Shown: positions 27,205 to 37,802, counted from the first letter of the stretch. The stretch is DNA of 64,000 bases from Cyclobacteriaceae bacterium (GCA_016787725.1 JAEUTZ010000025.1:1-64000), one strand, 5' to 3'. The notes: generated by a model not told the origin, from the sequence alone. A program made the numbers and translations.

Positions 27205-27972
27205 TTAAACAAAGAATGCCTGTATTACTCCATCTTTCATCGTACCCAACTGAGTATAGGTTGCTTCTGCATAATTGATTCCGTTATGCAAAATGATCAT
27301 TCGATTGCTGCTGATTCGGGCACAAGCCAGATCGTGGGTAATAATGATGGATGCGGTATGAAATCTATTTTGAACTTCATTGATGAGTAAACTGATTTCC
27401 TTCGCGGTTACAGGATCCAATCCGCTGGTAGGCTCATCATAGAGGATAATTTTTGGTTGCATAATAAGGGTTCTTGCTAGCGCAATTCGTTTCTTCATGC
27501 CGCCTGAAAGTTCGGAAGGCATCATGTTGATGGCGTTAAGTAAACCAACCGCCTCCAATGCCTCGGTCACCAACAGTTCAAGTTCTTTTTCCGTTACCTG
27601 CTTCAGGGGATGTCGTTTTAAAGGAAATTCAAGATTCTCCCGCACGGTCATTGAATCGTAGAGTGCACTACCTTGAAATTGAAATCCAATCTGTGACCGC
27701 AGCCGGTCAAGCTCCCTTAGGTTAAGCTGGTCAACGGCCTGATCTAAAACAAGCAATTTCCCCTGATCTATCCGCACTAAACCGATAATGCATTTAATCA
27801 ATACGGATTTCCCCGACCCGGACTTGCCCATGACTGCCAGGTTTTCACCAGCCCACAATTTTAAATTGAAACCTTGCAATACCCTGTTCGACCCAAAGGC
27901 TTTATACAAACCTTCAATGTCAATTACCGGAGCCGTCTTGTAATCAATACTATGTTGCATGTCATAGCTCAT
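27205..27972 (-). CDS. mlaF: MlaF-like ABC transporter ATP-binding protein
   Basis: This 255-residue ATPase has Walker A MGKSGSGKSVLIK, the Q-loop in QIGFQFQG, signature LSGGMKKRIALARTL, Walker B IILYDEPTSGLDP and the H-loop His in IIITHDLACA. It powers lipid transport by the MlaE permease. It overlaps mlaE by 11 bases. Confidence 0.93.
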   Translation of the reverse strand: MSYDMQHSIDYKTAPVIDIEGLYKAFGSNRVLQGFNLKLWAGENLAVMGKSGSGKSVLIKCIIGLVRIDQGKLLVLDQAVDQLNLRELDRLRSQIGFQFQGSALYDSMTVRENLEFPLKRHPLKQVTEKELELLVTEALEAVGLLNAINMMPSELSGGMKKRIALARTLIMQPKIILYDEPTSGLDPVTAKEISLLINEVQNRFHTASIIITHDLACARISSNRMIILHNGINYAEATYTQLGTMKDGVIQAFFV

Positions 27973-28723
27973 AAAATATATCGCTGACTAATACTGCGAT
28001 AAAATCAAGAATGAACACCAGCATCGAAGCAATTACCACAGCTTCATTAGCGGTTCTGCCAACACCTTCCGTTCCACGCGTTGAGGTGTATCCTTTATAA
28101 CACCCAATGATTCCGATGGCAAACCCGAAGAAGAAGGATTTGATAACGGAGGGTAAGAGGTCTCCAAATTGAAGATATTCGAACACCTTGCTAAAGTAGA
28201 GTTCAAAGGATACTCCGCCCTTTAAATATTCAACAAGAGCCGATCCAGACAGTGAAATAATATCTGATAATACTACCAGTATCGGTATCATAATGGTCGT
28301 GGCTGTTACCCGTGTAATAACGAGGTATTTAAATGGATTAGCCCCGGAGACCTCCATTGCATCAATTTGTTCTGTGACTTTCATGGATGCCAACTCAGCA
28401 CCAATCCCAGAACCGATTTTTCCGGCACAAATCAATGCGGTTAAGACGGGCCCTATTTCGCGCACGATGGCGATGCCAACCATTGAGGGCATCATGGATA
28501 CCGCTCCGAATTCAATCAGGGTAGGACGAGTTTGCAGAGTCAATACAATACCCATTATCAATCCGGTGATGCTGACCAGGGCAAATGACTTGTTTCCGAT
28601 CAGGAAACATTGTTTTAGTAATTCCTGAATTTCATAGGGTGGAAACCAAGCCTCACGAAAGTATCGCCCGGCAAACTCACTGATTTCGCCCGTTGTAAGA
28701 AAGAACCTGGTAAGCTTTTTCAC
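27962..28723 (-). CDS. mlaE: MlaE-like ABC transporter permease
   Basis: This 253-residue inner-membrane protein has five to six hydrophobic segments and the conserved MlaE core (MVGIAIVREIGPVLTALICAG, then GAELASMKVTEQIDAMEV). It is the membrane subunit of the lipid transporter and the first gene of the unit. The window contains no mlaB or mlaC homologue, as is usual in this phylum. Confidence 0.92.
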   Translation of the reverse strand: MKKLTRFFLTTGEISEFAGRYFREAWFPPYEIQELLKQCFLIGNKSFALVSITGLIMGIVLTLQTRPTLIEFGAVSMMPSMVGIAIVREIGPVLTALICAGKIGSGIGAELASMKVTEQIDAMEVSGANPFKYLVITRVTATTIMIPILVVLSDIISLSGSALVEYLKGGVSFELYFSKVFEYLQFGDLLPSVIKSFFFGFAIGIIGCYKGYTSTRGTEGVGRTANEAVVIASMLVFILDFIAVLVSDIFYEL

Positions 28724-28823
28724 AGTGTTTGATCACTGAGAAAAGGTATTGAATATGCCCCTTTTAGAGTATGATATTTATCATGTACTCACCCTATATC
28801 CATCACGGAATACGGTAACATTT

Positions 28824-31800
28824 TTACATATTTCTACGGTATTGTCCGCCAACTTCAAATAATGCCCGGGTTAGCTGCCCGAGTGAGCACACTTTGGTTG
28901 CTTCCATCAGTTCATGAAAGATATTCTTATTTTGAATGGCAGCCAGTTGAACCCGCTCAATCATGGCCGACACTTTTTCATGCTGCACGGCATGGAGATT
29001 TCGCAGCATTTTGATTTGGTACTCTTTTTCTTCGGTTGTGGCCCGGATCACTTCTTGCGGAATCAATGTAGGTGAACCTTTCGAGCTCAAAAATGTATTC
29101 ACCCCGATAATGGGATATTCTCCAGTATGTTTTAACGTTTCATAATACAAGCTTTCTTCCTGTATTTTTCCCCGCTGATACATCGTTTCCATCGCCCCTA
29201 AAACTCCCCCACGTTCGGTAATCCGATCAAATTCTGTAAGCACTGCTGCTTCCACCAATTCGGTTAACGCTTCAATGATAAAAGAGCCCTGCAAGGGATT
29301 TTCGTTTTTTGCCAATCCTAACTCTTTATTAATAATTAATTGTATGGCCATGGCTCTGCGAACACTCTCTTCGGTAGGAGTGGTGATTGCTTCATCATAC
29401 GCATTGGTATGTAACGAATTACAATTGTCATAAATGGCATACAATGCCTGCAGCGTAGTTCGAATATCATTAAAATCAATTTCCTGGGCATGCAACGAAC
29501 GACCTGATGTTTGAATATGGTACTTCAACATCTGACTCCGATCATTGGCACCGTACTTGTTTCTCAGGGCTTTGGCCCAGATCCTGCGCGCCACCCTCCC
29601 GATCACGGAATATTCAGGGTCGATTCCATTGCTGAAGAAAAAGGAAAGATTAGGGGCAAACTCATTGATATCCATTCCCCGGCTCAAATAGTACTCAACA
29701 TAAGTAAATCCATTGGCGAGGGTAAACGCCAACTGGGTAATCGGGTTGGCACCTGCTTCGGCAATATGGTAGCCCGATATCGAGACGGAATAAAAGTTTC
29801 TGATGTTATGATCAATGAAGTATTGTTGAACATCTCCCATCAGCCGTAATGCGAACTCCGTAGAGAAAATACAGGTATTCTGAGCCTGATCTTCTTTGAG
29901 TATGTCGGCCTGTACGGTACCCCGCACCTGGGCCACGGTATCGGCTTTAATTTTTTCATAAACTTCCGCGGGTAAAACCTGATCGCCCGTTACGCCTAAC
30001 AACATTAAGCCCAAACCATCATTTCCTTTCGGAAGAGACCCTTGATACCTCGGAATTTCGCTTTCATGATTTTTATAAAGGTCTTTGATTTTTTGCGTTA
30101 CGGTCTCTTCCAAACCGTTCTTCCGAATATAGATTTCGCATTGCTGATCAATGGCGGTATTCATGAAATAACCGAGCAACATCGGAGCAGGACCATTGAT
30201 CGTCATGGACACCGAGGTTTTCGGATCAGCAAGATTGAATCCGCTATACAATTTCTTGGCATCATCCAGGCAGCAGATACTTACTCCGGAGTTTCCTATT
30301 TTTCCATAGATATCCGGCCGATAATCAGGGTCATTGCCATAAAGTGTGACGGAGTCAAACGCAGTTGATAATCGTTTGGCGGGCATGGTTAAGCTCACGT
30401 AATGAAACCGGTGATTGGTTCGTTCCGGCCCGCCCTCCCCGGCAAACATGCGTGTAGGATCTTCTCCTTCGCGCTTGAATGGATAAATCCCTGCTGTAAA
30501 CGGAAATTCACCCGGTACGTTTTCCTGTAAACACCATCGTAAAATATCCCCCCAGTTTGAATAGCGCGGCAAAGCTATTTTTGGTATGGCAATGTGAGAC
30601 AAGGATTCGGTATGAGTCTTGATGCCGATTTCTTTGTCCCGAACTTTGAACGAAAAGAGAGGACCCTTGTAACGATCTACTTTTGCATTCCACCCCTCAA
30701 TTAATTTCCAGTTTTTAGGATCAAGATTGAGTTTTACTTTATCAAATTCTGCTTCGAGTACTTTTTTAAGATCATTCTGAGCGTCAGGAAGAGCCTTGAT
30801 GGTTTTAGACAGCGCAAATAACGTTTCGGCAACGTTAGCCTGATCATTTGCCCAACGGTCATACGTGCGATTGTTTTCTGAGATTTCACTAAGATATCGG
30901 GTACGGTGCGGAGGAATGACAAATATCTTCTCCGACATTTCGCGGGTTATGCGGAACGATGAGTTTAGCGGAGCTTTGGTTTTCTCCACTACTTTATCAA
31001 TCAGATATTTATAAAGTTGATTGGTACCGGGATCATTGAATTGAGAAGCAATGGTTCCAAAAACCGGCATGTCTTCCACATTTTTGTCCCAAAGCTGATG
31101 ATTTCGTTGGTATTGCTTTTTCACATCCCGCAAGGCATCGAGCGCTCCCCGTTTATCAAACTTGTTCAAGGCAATTACATCCGCAAAATCAAGCATGTCA
31201 ATTTTTTCAAGCTGAGTGGCTGCACCATATTCGGGTGTCATCACATACAGTGAAACATTGCTGTGGTCCAGAATTTCTGTATCGCTCTGCCCAATGCCTG
31301 ATGTTTCCAGGATAATCAAATCAAATTCAGCGGCTTTTAAAATGGAAATAGCCTCCTTGACGTAAGCGGATAAGGCTAAATTCGATTGGCGTGTTGCGAG
31401 GGAACGCATATACACCCGGGAATTATTGATGGCATTCATCCGGATCCGATCTCCAAGAAGGGCTCCGCCTGTTTTTCGTTTAGACGGATCGACTGAAATC
31501 AATCCAATTTTTTTGTCTTTGAAATCAACCAAGAATCTCCGAACAATTTCATCAACCATAGAAGATTTACCAGCGCCACCCGTTCCCGTAATGCCGAGTA
31601 CAGGAATCTTCGCGTTAGCGGCTTTTGTGTTGATCTCCTCAAATGCGGTTTGATGTCGATCATAGAAATTCTCCGCAGCGGATATGAGTTGAGCGATTTT
31701 GAGATGATTATCCGAAGTTAATTCTCCCTTTTCAATGAATTCACCAGTTGCATAATCACTCTTCTCAATCAGATCATTGATCATGCCTTGCAGTCCCATG

Positions 31801-32237
31801 GCACGTCCGTCATCGGGGGAATAGATTCGGGTGATGCCATAGTTCATCAATTCCTTAATTTCATCTGGCAGAATGACACCACCACCACCACCAAAAATAC
31901 GGATGTGTCCAGCTCCTTTTTCATGCAATAAATCATGCATGTATTTGAAATACTCAATGTGCCCTCCCTGGTAACTGGTCATTGCAATTGCCTGGGCATC
32001 TTCCTGAATGGCGGTGTTCACAACTTCTTCCACGCTACGGTCATGACCCAGGTGAATTACTTCAACCCCGGTTGCCTGAATAATCCTGCGCATAATGTTG
32101 ATGGCAGCATCATGTCCATCAAAAAGACTGGCTGCGGTAACAATTCGAACTTTGTTTTTGGGTTTATAAGGTGCTGGTGCCTGATGACCGGCCAGGTTTG
32201 GCTTCTGTGATTTTTCTGTTGCAGTTTGGGTGCTCAT
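28824..32237 (-). CDS. icmF: Fused isobutyryl-CoA mutase IcmF (B12, G-protein chaperone and mutase)
   Basis: This 1137-residue protein combines three parts. The B12-binding domain (about residues 28-160) has the cobalt-ligand segment D40-G-H42 ([12 protein letters not shown]) and FGGGGGV. The MeaB-like GTPase (about 205-430) has the P-loop G218-S225 (GTGGAGKSS). The mutase TIM barrel (about 560-1137) contains [20 protein letters not shown], which is of the IcmF rather than the methylmalonyl-CoA mutase type. IcmF interconverts isobutyryl-CoA and n-butyryl-CoA, with some activity on isovaleryl-CoA, using adenosylcobalamin. It links branched-chain amino-acid and fatty-acid metabolism. It is divergent from the histidine kinase gene. 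Confidence 0.93.
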   Translation of the reverse strand: MSTQTATEKSQKPNLAGHQAPAPYKPKNKVRIVTAASLFDGHDAAINIMRRIIQATGVEVIHLGHDRSVEEVVNTAIQEDAQAIAMTSYQGGHIEYFKYMHDLLHEKGAGHIRIFGGGGGVILPDEIKELMNYGITRIYSPDDGRAMGLQGMINDLIEKSDYATGEFIEKGELTSDNHLKIAQLISAAENFYDRHQTAFEEINTKAANAKIPVLGITGTGGAGKSSMVDEIVRRFLVDFKDKKIGLISVDPSKRKTGGALLGDRIRMNAINNSRVYMRSLATRQSNLALSAYVKEAISILKAAEFDLIILETSGIGQSDTEILDHSNVSLYVMTPEYGAATQLEKIDMLDFADVIALNKFDKRGALDALRDVKKQYQRNHQLWDKNVEDMPVFGTIASQFNDPGTNQLYKYLIDKVVEKTKAPLNSSFRITREMSEKIFVIPPHRTRYLSEISENNRTYDRWANDQANVAETLFALSKTIKALPDAQNDLKKVLEAEFDKVKLNLDPKNWKLIEGWNAKVDRYKGPLFSFKVRDKEIGIKTHTESLSHIAIPKIALPRYSNWGDILRWCLQENVPGEFPFTAGIYPFKREGEDPTRMFAGEGGPERTNHRFHYVSLTMPAKRLSTAFDSVTLYGNDPDYRPDIYGKIGNSGVSICCLDDAKKLYSGFNLADPKTSVSMTINGPAPMLLGYFMNTAIDQQCEIYIRKNGLEETVTQKIKDLYKNHESEIPRYQGSLPKGNDGLGLMLLGVTGDQVLPAEVYEKIKADTVAQVRGTVQADILKEDQAQNTCIFSTEFALRLMGDVQQYFIDHNIRNFYSVSISGYHIAEAGANPITQLAFTLANGFTYVEYYLSRGMDINEFAPNLSFFFSNGIDPEYSVIGRVARRIWAKALRNKYGANDRSQMLKYHIQTSGRSLHAQEIDFNDIRTTLQALYAIYDNCNSLHTNAYDEAITTPTEESVRRAMAIQLIINKELGLAKNENPLQGSFIIEALTELVEAAVLTEFDRITERGGVLGAMETMYQRGKIQEESLYYETLKHTGEYPIIGVNTFLSSKGSPTLIPQEVIRATTEEKEYQIKMLRNLHAVQHEKVSAMIERVQLAAIQNKNIFHELMEATKVCSLGQLTRALFEVGGQYRRNM

Positions 32238-32254
32238 GAACTTGAGTTGAATCT

Positions 32255-32262
32255 CAAAAATA
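32255..32262 (-). promoter_or_regulatory. icmF: Possible -7 element TATTTTTG for icmF
   Basis: On the minus strand the sequence matches TAnnTTTG, about 18 bases before the icmF ATG, implying a very short leader. No clear -33 element is seen. Confidence 0.4.
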
Positions 32263-32300
32263 CGGATAAGAAAAAGATTAAGCTAACGGGCGGTAGGTGT

Positions 32301-32329
32301 TTTGACTGGAGCGGAAAATCTTAATTTTG
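32301..32329 (+). promoter_or_regulatory. Bacteroidota promoter TTTG-N17-TAATTTTG
   Basis: TTTG (32301-32304) and TAATTTTG (32322-32329) are 17 bases apart, a full match to the -33/-7 consensus. Transcription would start near 32336. The kinase ATG is at 32348, and the in-frame TTG at 32327 lies inside the -7 box, so it cannot be the start. Confidence 0.7.
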
Positions 32330-32347
32330 TTCTCCAAACCGCACCGG

Positions 32348-34321
32348 ATGCAGAACGTTTATCGATTCTTTTCCCCTTCGAATGAAGTTCCGGAATCACT
32401 GTACCGAAGCGTCTTCATCACCAATATTTTAACGGTAATATTTTCAGTTCTCACTTTCAGCCTGTTCATCATTCTGCATTTGTTATTTGGGTGGACTGCC
32501 ACCTCCATTTACATCATATCCGTATCCATCATCTTTCTGATCATTGTTTTAGTCAATCGTTCATTTTACAATTTCGGTCGGTTATTGTTTTGTCTGGGCC
32601 CCATCTATCTCTCGTTAATAATTTCCCTTTATGGTAAGTACTCAGAACCTCGACACACCTACATCACCTATTTTGACAGTCGTTATTTCATATTGGTAAC
32701 TACCATTTTACCGGTACTGATCTTTTCGTTGAAGGAGAAAGTAAAGTTGACGGTTTGTATGGGCTCGACCCTGTTGATTCTGATTTTATTCGATCCTATT
32801 CATAACCTCTTCCACGTAGGATTCTTCCAACGTGGCTTTACCGCAGCGTCTTATTATTACATTAATTATGTTACACTCATTTCTTTCTTTGTTTTGGCTT
32901 TTGGTGGCATTACATTAAAGATCATTACCGAACGGGCGGAGCAAACCGTCTTAAAATCAATTGAAGAGTTGAATCTCGCCAACTCTAAATTGTTGTTTCA
33001 CAATCAGGAGCTTACACAGTTAAACCATTCCATTACCCTCCAGAGCGAGGAATTGCTCCGTCAAAAGAAAGAAATCCAGGAAAGCCGGGAGCTGCTGGCC
33101 GAGGCTAATTTGTTAATCAGTAAACAGCAGGAAAAGTTATTCACTACAAATCAGGAATTATCTCACCTGGTAAAACAGAAGAGTGCTGACTTGGTAAAAA
33201 TGAATGAGGAGTTAGTTCGGCATAATAACGAGCTGCGTCAATTTTCATATACGATTTCACATAATCTGCGTGGTCCGGTAGCGCGGTTGCTAGGACTAAC
33301 GGATTTATTTGACAAACTTGATGAAGGGAAAGAAAAAGGAGAGGTGAGTTCCATGATTCAGAAATCCGGTTTGGAACTGGATGCAATCCTGAAAGACCTG
33401 AGTTTAATAATTGATTTACGCAATGACCTCTACCTGGTTCGCGAAAAGATTCAATTGAAGGATGAATGGAGAAGGACGGTTTCAATCCTTCAGGATCAAA
33501 TCCGTCCCGGGTACAAAGTATCCGTAAATTTTGAAGATGCTCCCATTGTTTATTCGATACGGGCCATGATTCAGAGTATTCTTTATAATCTTGTAAGCAA
33601 CGCCATTAAGTATCGAAATCCGGAAAAGGACCTGAATGTGGAGATTACCACCCAATTGCTTCCCGATCAGTCGTTTCAATTGGTGGTAAAGGACAATGGA
33701 TTAGGGATGAATCTGGAAGGTGAAAAGAAGGAAGATCTCTTTAAGTTATACAGGCGTTTTCACACCCATGTGGATGGCAAGGGGTTGGGATTGTATCTCG
33801 TAAAAACACAAGTTGATACACTCGGTGGCACGATTGAAATCGAAAGTGAAATTAATCGGGGAACCACTTTTACCATTTCCTTACCGCACCCGAAGGATGT
33901 CAGTAAGCAGATATTTTACGAGAGCGAAGCTGCCAGAATCTATTATGATGCTGACATAAATAATACAGTTATCGTTTGGAAACGAAACATCACCAGTCCC
34001 GAATATCGGAGGGCCTTTCTGGCGGTATTGCACACCTTGAAGACCTATCATACTCCTGGCTGGATTGCTGATTTGCGATTACAGGGTGTCGTTGGGGACG
34101 AAGATCAACTTTGGTTTATCAATACCATTATACCGGAAGTAGTGCGGTGCGGGTTGAAGCGGATTGCAGCGGTAGGATTTACGGATCCCATCCGAAAGGA
34201 TTACTATGAGCGTATGATCACAAAAACGGCCTCATTGGGTATTACTCTTAAAGTTTTTGATTCGGTTGAAGATGCCAATCACTGGATGGAAACATTTATT
34301 AAACAATCTGCAGTGGTATGA
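32348..34321 (+). CDS. Membrane histidine kinase with C-terminal STAS-like domain
   Basis: This 657-residue protein has about six membrane helices in residues 20-205 and a long coiled coil (about 210-300). The HisKA domain has phospho-acceptor H305 (YTISHNLRGPVARLLG). The HATPase domain has N-box LYNLVSNAIKYRNP, G1 KDNGLGMNL and G2 GKGLGLYLV. After the kinase, residues about 530-657 form an extra domain with NTVIVWKRNITSPEYRRAF and FDSVEDANHWMETF. It resembles the SpoIIAA/STAS-like stand-alone proteins of Bacteroidota. No receiver is fused and no regulator gene is adjacent. The start is fixed by the promoter. A DUF952 gene follows after 229 bases. Confidence 0.88.
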   Translation: MQNVYRFFSPSNEVPESLYRSVFITNILTVIFSVLTFSLFIILHLLFGWTATSIYIISVSIIFLIIVLVNRSFYNFGRLLFCLGPIYLSLIISLYGKYSEPRHTYITYFDSRYFILVTTILPVLIFSLKEKVKLTVCMGSTLLILILFDPIHNLFHVGFFQRGFTAASYYYINYVTLISFFVLAFGGITLKIITERAEQTVLKSIEELNLANSKLLFHNQELTQLNHSITLQSEELLRQKKEIQESRELLAEANLLISKQQEKLFTTNQELSHLVKQKSADLVKMNEELVRHNNELRQFSYTISHNLRGPVARLLGLTDLFDKLDEGKEKGEVSSMIQKSGLELDAILKDLSLIIDLRNDLYLVREKIQLKDEWRRTVSILQDQIRPGYKVSVNFEDAPIVYSIRAMIQSILYNLVSNAIKYRNPEKDLNVEITTQLLPDQSFQLVVKDNGLGMNLEGEKKEDLFKLYRRFHTHVDGKGLGLYLVKTQVDTLGGTIEIESEINRGTTFTISLPHPKDVSKQIFYESEAARIYYDADINNTVIVWKRNITSPEYRRAFLAVLHTLKTYHTPGWIADLRLQGVVGDEDQLWFINTIIPEVVRCGLKRIAAVGFTDPIRKDYYERMITKTASLGITLKVFDSVEDANHWMETFIKQSAVV

Positions 34322-34550
34322 GCCAGTCGTTTATACCGGAGGGCAATGAGCAAAGCCTGTCGGACATGCCTCCAACCCTGAATACGGAGGTAAATTATCG
34401 CACCGCGAAAATAATGGAGTGCGGGTGTACGAACGTACGGATAGTATAAATGATCAGAGAACATCTATTCACCGCATGGGTAATAGATTGACTTGTCTCA
34501 GAATAGGCGGAAAATGACAGCAGTATTCAGGCTCATAATCTTTTTTTGAT

Positions 34551-34841
34551 ATGCTCTATCATGTTGTTACTGAGGCTGATTGGAATTCGCAGTTGCACCT
34601 GGACCAATATGCACCACCCGGTTTAAAGCAAGCGGGATTTATTCATTGTTGTACCGAAATACAACTGGAGGGTGTACTTCAACGCTATTTCAGCGGTCAA
34701 TCGAATCTGCTAGTGATCTCGATCGATGAGTATAAACTGAGGGCAGCGGTGAAATATGAACCAGGCACTGATAATGAATTATTTCCACATGTTTATGGCT
34801 CCTTCAATAAGGATGCGGTGCTTAAGGTTGAGAGCATCTGA
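34551..34841 (+). CDS. DUF952 family protein
   Basis: This 96-residue cytosolic protein matches the DUF952 pattern: YHVVTEADWN at the N-terminus, then GFIHCCTEIQLEGV and FPHVYGSFNKDAV near the end. Members have no established function and are related in fold to ADP-ribosyl-binding or transferase-like proteins. The preceding 229 bases hold no gene or clear signal. Confidence 0.88.
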   Translation: MLYHVVTEADWNSQLHLDQYAPPGLKQAGFIHCCTEIQLEGVLQRYFSGQSNLLVISIDEYKLRAAVKYEPGTDNELFPHVYGSFNKDAVLKVESI

Positions 34842-34896
34842 TTGCAATCTGTCGTTCAAAGCGCTATATTTCGCTGGCAGATGCCGCTAAAATGAT

Positions 34897-35436
34897 ATGA
34901 CCAGTTCATTAAATAAGTTTGGGATTGTTGGTTTTATTCTTTTGCTTGGGGTTGGAGTTGTTTATTTCACTTTGAGAGAGGAACTTCCGGAACTATATAT
35001 AAATGAATTACTTGCCGGAAGCACATCGTGCTGTCCGGATCTTTCATCAGGCACCGCTGAATATGATGATTGGATCGAAGTATTTAATGCCGGTTCTAGA
35101 CCCGTGAATGTTGGCGGTATGTATTTTTCTGAAAACAAGAAGAAACCTTTGGAATTTCAGATCCCCAATTCAACGCCTGAACTCACCACCATTCCACCGG
35201 GTGGATATTTACTTTTTTGGGCAGATGGCTCGCCTGAACAAGGTCCACTTCATTTAAATTTCAAACTGGATATGGATGGAGAATACCTGGGGTTATTCAA
35301 TAAGGATGGGCGAAAGATTAATGATCTGAGATTTGAAAAGCAATCAGAAAATCAGTCCTATGGTAGGGTGCAGGATGGTACAAAAGATTGGAAAATCTAT
35401 TCGAATCCAACCCCAAGTAAGCCGAATCAGGAGTAA
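34897..35436 (+). CDS. Membrane-anchored lamin-tail-domain (LTD) protein
   Basis: This 179-residue protein has an N-terminal hydrophobic segment (about residues 7-27), either a signal anchor or an uncleaved signal. One lamin-tail domain follows (about 30-170): LYINELLAGS, YDDWIEVFNAGSRPVNVGG, IPPGGYLLFWADG and HLNFKLDMDGEYLGLF. LTDs occur in secreted nucleases and adhesins of this phylum; here the domain is alone. Location would be periplasmic. Function unknown. Confidence 0.85.
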   Translation: MTSSLNKFGIVGFILLLGVGVVYFTLREELPELYINELLAGSTSCCPDLSSGTAEYDDWIEVFNAGSRPVNVGGMYFSENKKKPLEFQIPNSTPELTTIPPGGYLLFWADGSPEQGPLHLNFKLDMDGEYLGLFNKDGRKINDLRFEKQSENQSYGRVQDGTKDWKIYSNPTPSKPNQE

Positions 35437-35522
35437 TTTCCTTGCACCTGACCAGGTGTTTGATCGCTATCATTGGTTCCGTACTATTTTTCTTATAACT
35501 TGATTTTATAAATTTCTTGACT

Positions 35523-37673
35523 ATGAAAAAGAAAGTCTTAGCGTTGTTTTTTGTCTTTGTTGTCGGCTTTGCCCGTGCCGATGAGGGCATGTGGCTGATG
35601 TACCTGTTAGGCGACCCCGTATACAATGAGATGGTAAAGCGGGGTTTAAAACTAAGTAAAGAACAACTCTATAGTTTGAATAAATCTTCGCTTAAGGATG
35701 CTATTATTATTTTTGGTGGTGGGTGCACGGGTGAGATTGTCAGCAAGGAAGGTTTGATTTTTACAAATCATCATTGTGGTTATGGTGCCATTGCAGCAGC
35801 AAGCTCGGTTGAGAAAAACTATCTAAAGAATGGATTCTGGGCAAAGAGTAAGAGTGAAGAGATTCCGGCACCGGGCTTATCCGTTCAGTTTCTCGTGCGG
35901 ATTGATGATGTAACCAAGGACGTAGAAACAGCTTTACAGGGACTTGGCGGAGCAGATCGCGCTGCGAAATTGCAATCTACTTCGACAGAAATTGCCAGAA
36001 AGGCAACCGAGGGAACTAATCTGGAAGCACGGGTAATGCCTTTTTTCAGGAATAATCAATACCTGCTCTTTGTTTACGAACGCTATCGGGATATCCGATT
36101 GGTAGGTACCCCCCCTGAAAGCATAGGAAAGTTTGGTGGAGATACGGATAACTGGGAGTGGCCGCGGCATACCGGTGATTTTTCTGTGTTCCGTGTCTAT
36201 ACAAATAAAGAGGGCAAGGCGGCAGAGTACGCAGCTGACAATGTCCCTTTAAAGCCCAAGTACTATTTGAATGTATCAACCAAAGGCGTAAAGGATGGTG
36301 ATTTCTCCATGATTCTTGGATATCCGGGAAGTACCAGTCGGTATGAAACATCCTATGGTGTACAAATTAAAACGGAAATAGAAAATCCAGCGATTGTTTA
36401 CCTGCGTGATGTTCGCCTTCGGATGATGCTCGTAGAAATGAAGAAGAGTGATGCCGTGCGCTTGCAGCTTTCATCCAGTTACGCAGGCATTGCCAATTAT
36501 TGGAAGTTCTTTGATGGCGAGCGCAAGCAATTGTTGAAATACGATGTGTATGGTCAGAAAAAGACCGAAGAAGAAAAATTTGCTAAATGGGCAATCGGAA
36601 AACCAGAGTACGAGGGTTTGTTTGAGAAGTTTGATGCAACCTACAAGGCCTGGTGGCCCTATGCAAAGCATCGCACGTACATCAATGAGGGGATCATGGG
36701 CTCGCCACTGATTTCATATGCCGTTTCCTTGCAGGCATTAGAGCGTGCGCTGACGAAGAAGACCCCGTCTGAAGACGAGATAAAGAAAGTTCTTGAAAGC
36801 GCCACCAGGACCCGCGGAATCTTTCTCACCAATGAGAACAAGCCTTCGGATCAGAATATTCTGGCTGCTACGTGCAAGATGTTTTACCATGGTATTGATC
36901 CATCACAACATCCCACCGAATTTTATACAAAACTGAAGGCCACCTATGGTGATTTGCATGAAGATGCTCCGTATCTGAAGTACGCAGCAGATGTTTTTTC
37001 TAAGACCATGATTTTTGATGATGCCCGCTGGAACGCGTTTGTGAGTAGACCAGACTCCACTACTCTGCAGAATGACCCGGCCTATCAATATGCGACTGCC
37101 TTCATTAAGAACTACATGAAGTACCAGCCCAAGTCGATTGAATTTACTAATCAAAATAATGAACTAAGTCGTATCTATATGAAAGGCATCCTGGAGATGA
37201 ATAAGGGGAAGGCGCTGTACCCGGACGCCAATTTCACGATGCGCTTGAGTTATGGAAATGTTAAATCCTATCGCCCGCGGGATGCTGTTTCGTATGATTT
37301 TGTATGTACCATGCGTGGTGTGATGGAAAAATACGTTCCGGGTGACTATGAATTTGATTTACCAAAAGATTTGATTGAGGCAGTGAACAAGAAGGATTAT
37401 GGTGTCTATAAGGATGCACGTACGAATGATTTAGTGGTGGGATTCATCACCACCAATGATATCACCGGGGGGAATTCCGGATCACCTGTTCTGAACGCCA
37501 ATGGTGAATTGATCGGGTTGGCTTTTGATGGAAATTATGAAGCGTTGAGTCATAAGATTGCCTTTGATAAAGACCTGAATCGGACGATTTGTGTGGATAT
37601 CCGTTATGTGTTGTGGTGCATTGATAAGTTAGGTGGGGCGAAGAATATTATTGCTGAACTTACTCTTAAATAA
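35523..37673 (+). CDS. dpp7: Peptidase S46, DPP7-type dipeptidyl-peptidase
   Basis: This 716-residue exported protease starts at the ATG at 35523 (MKKKVLALFFVFVVGFARA signal peptide). The chymotrypsin-like triad is visible: His in TNHHCGYGAI (H83/H84), D219 in RHTGDFSVFR and S652 in GGNSGSPVLN. Eighteen residues after the Ser is Gly670 (AFDGNYEA). In Porphyromonas enzymes this place is Gly in DPP7 (hydrophobic P1) and Arg673 in DPP11 (acidic P1), so a DPP7-like preference is inferred. It releases dipeptides from peptide N-termini in the periplasm. A terminator follows. Confidence 0.93.
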   Translation: MKKKVLALFFVFVVGFARADEGMWLMYLLGDPVYNEMVKRGLKLSKEQLYSLNKSSLKDAIIIFGGGCTGEIVSKEGLIFTNHHCGYGAIAAASSVEKNYLKNGFWAKSKSEEIPAPGLSVQFLVRIDDVTKDVETALQGLGGADRAAKLQSTSTEIARKATEGTNLEARVMPFFRNNQYLLFVYERYRDIRLVGTPPESIGKFGGDTDNWEWPRHTGDFSVFRVYTNKEGKAAEYAADNVPLKPKYYLNVSTKGVKDGDFSMILGYPGSTSRYETSYGVQIKTEIENPAIVYLRDVRLRMMLVEMKKSDAVRLQLSSSYAGIANYWKFFDGERKQLLKYDVYGQKKTEEEKFAKWAIGKPEYEGLFEKFDATYKAWWPYAKHRTYINEGIMGSPLISYAVSLQALERALTKKTPSEDEIKKVLESATRTRGIFLTNENKPSDQNILAATCKMFYHGIDPSQHPTEFYTKLKATYGDLHEDAPYLKYAADVFSKTMIFDDARWNAFVSRPDSTTLQNDPAYQYATAFIKNYMKYQPKSIEFTNQNNELSRIYMKGILEMNKGKALYPDANFTMRLSYGNVKSYRPRDAVSYDFVCTMRGVMEKYVPGDYEFDLPKDLIEAVNKKDYGVYKDARTNDLVVGFITTNDITGGNSGSPVLNANGELIGLAFDGNYEALSHKIAFDKDLNRTICVDIRYVLWCIDKLGGAKNIIAELTLK

Positions 37674-37702
37674 CCAGGTACTATTGTTGAATTAAATTCC
37701 TT

Positions 37703-37728
37703 AAGGCCTGCTATGCAGGCTTTTTTTT
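37703..37728 (+). terminator. Rho-independent terminator after the S46 peptidase
   Basis: GCCTGC (37706-37711) and GCAGGC (37715-37720) enclose TAT. The flanking AAG also pairs with the start of the following T-run, which has eight T. Confidence 0.85.
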
Positions 37729-37802
37729 ACCAATCCCAATGCCCTTCCATTCGGTACTGGATATTGATTTTTTCTTAGTGTCTTGATAAATTTAATATTG
37801 GA

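Noticed and set aside
26196-28723. Drug or toluene-tolerance efflux system
   Set aside because: The MCE domain, MlaE core and gene order fit Mla-type lipid transport better than solvent export.
32327-32347. TTG start for the STAS-tailed histidine kinase
   Set aside because: The TTG is part of the TAATTTTG promoter box and would not be transcribed.
34279-34464. Minus-strand frame after the histidine kinase gene
   Set aside because: It has no homology or start signal and overlaps the 3' end of the kinase. The 34322-34550 gap seems to hold nothing.
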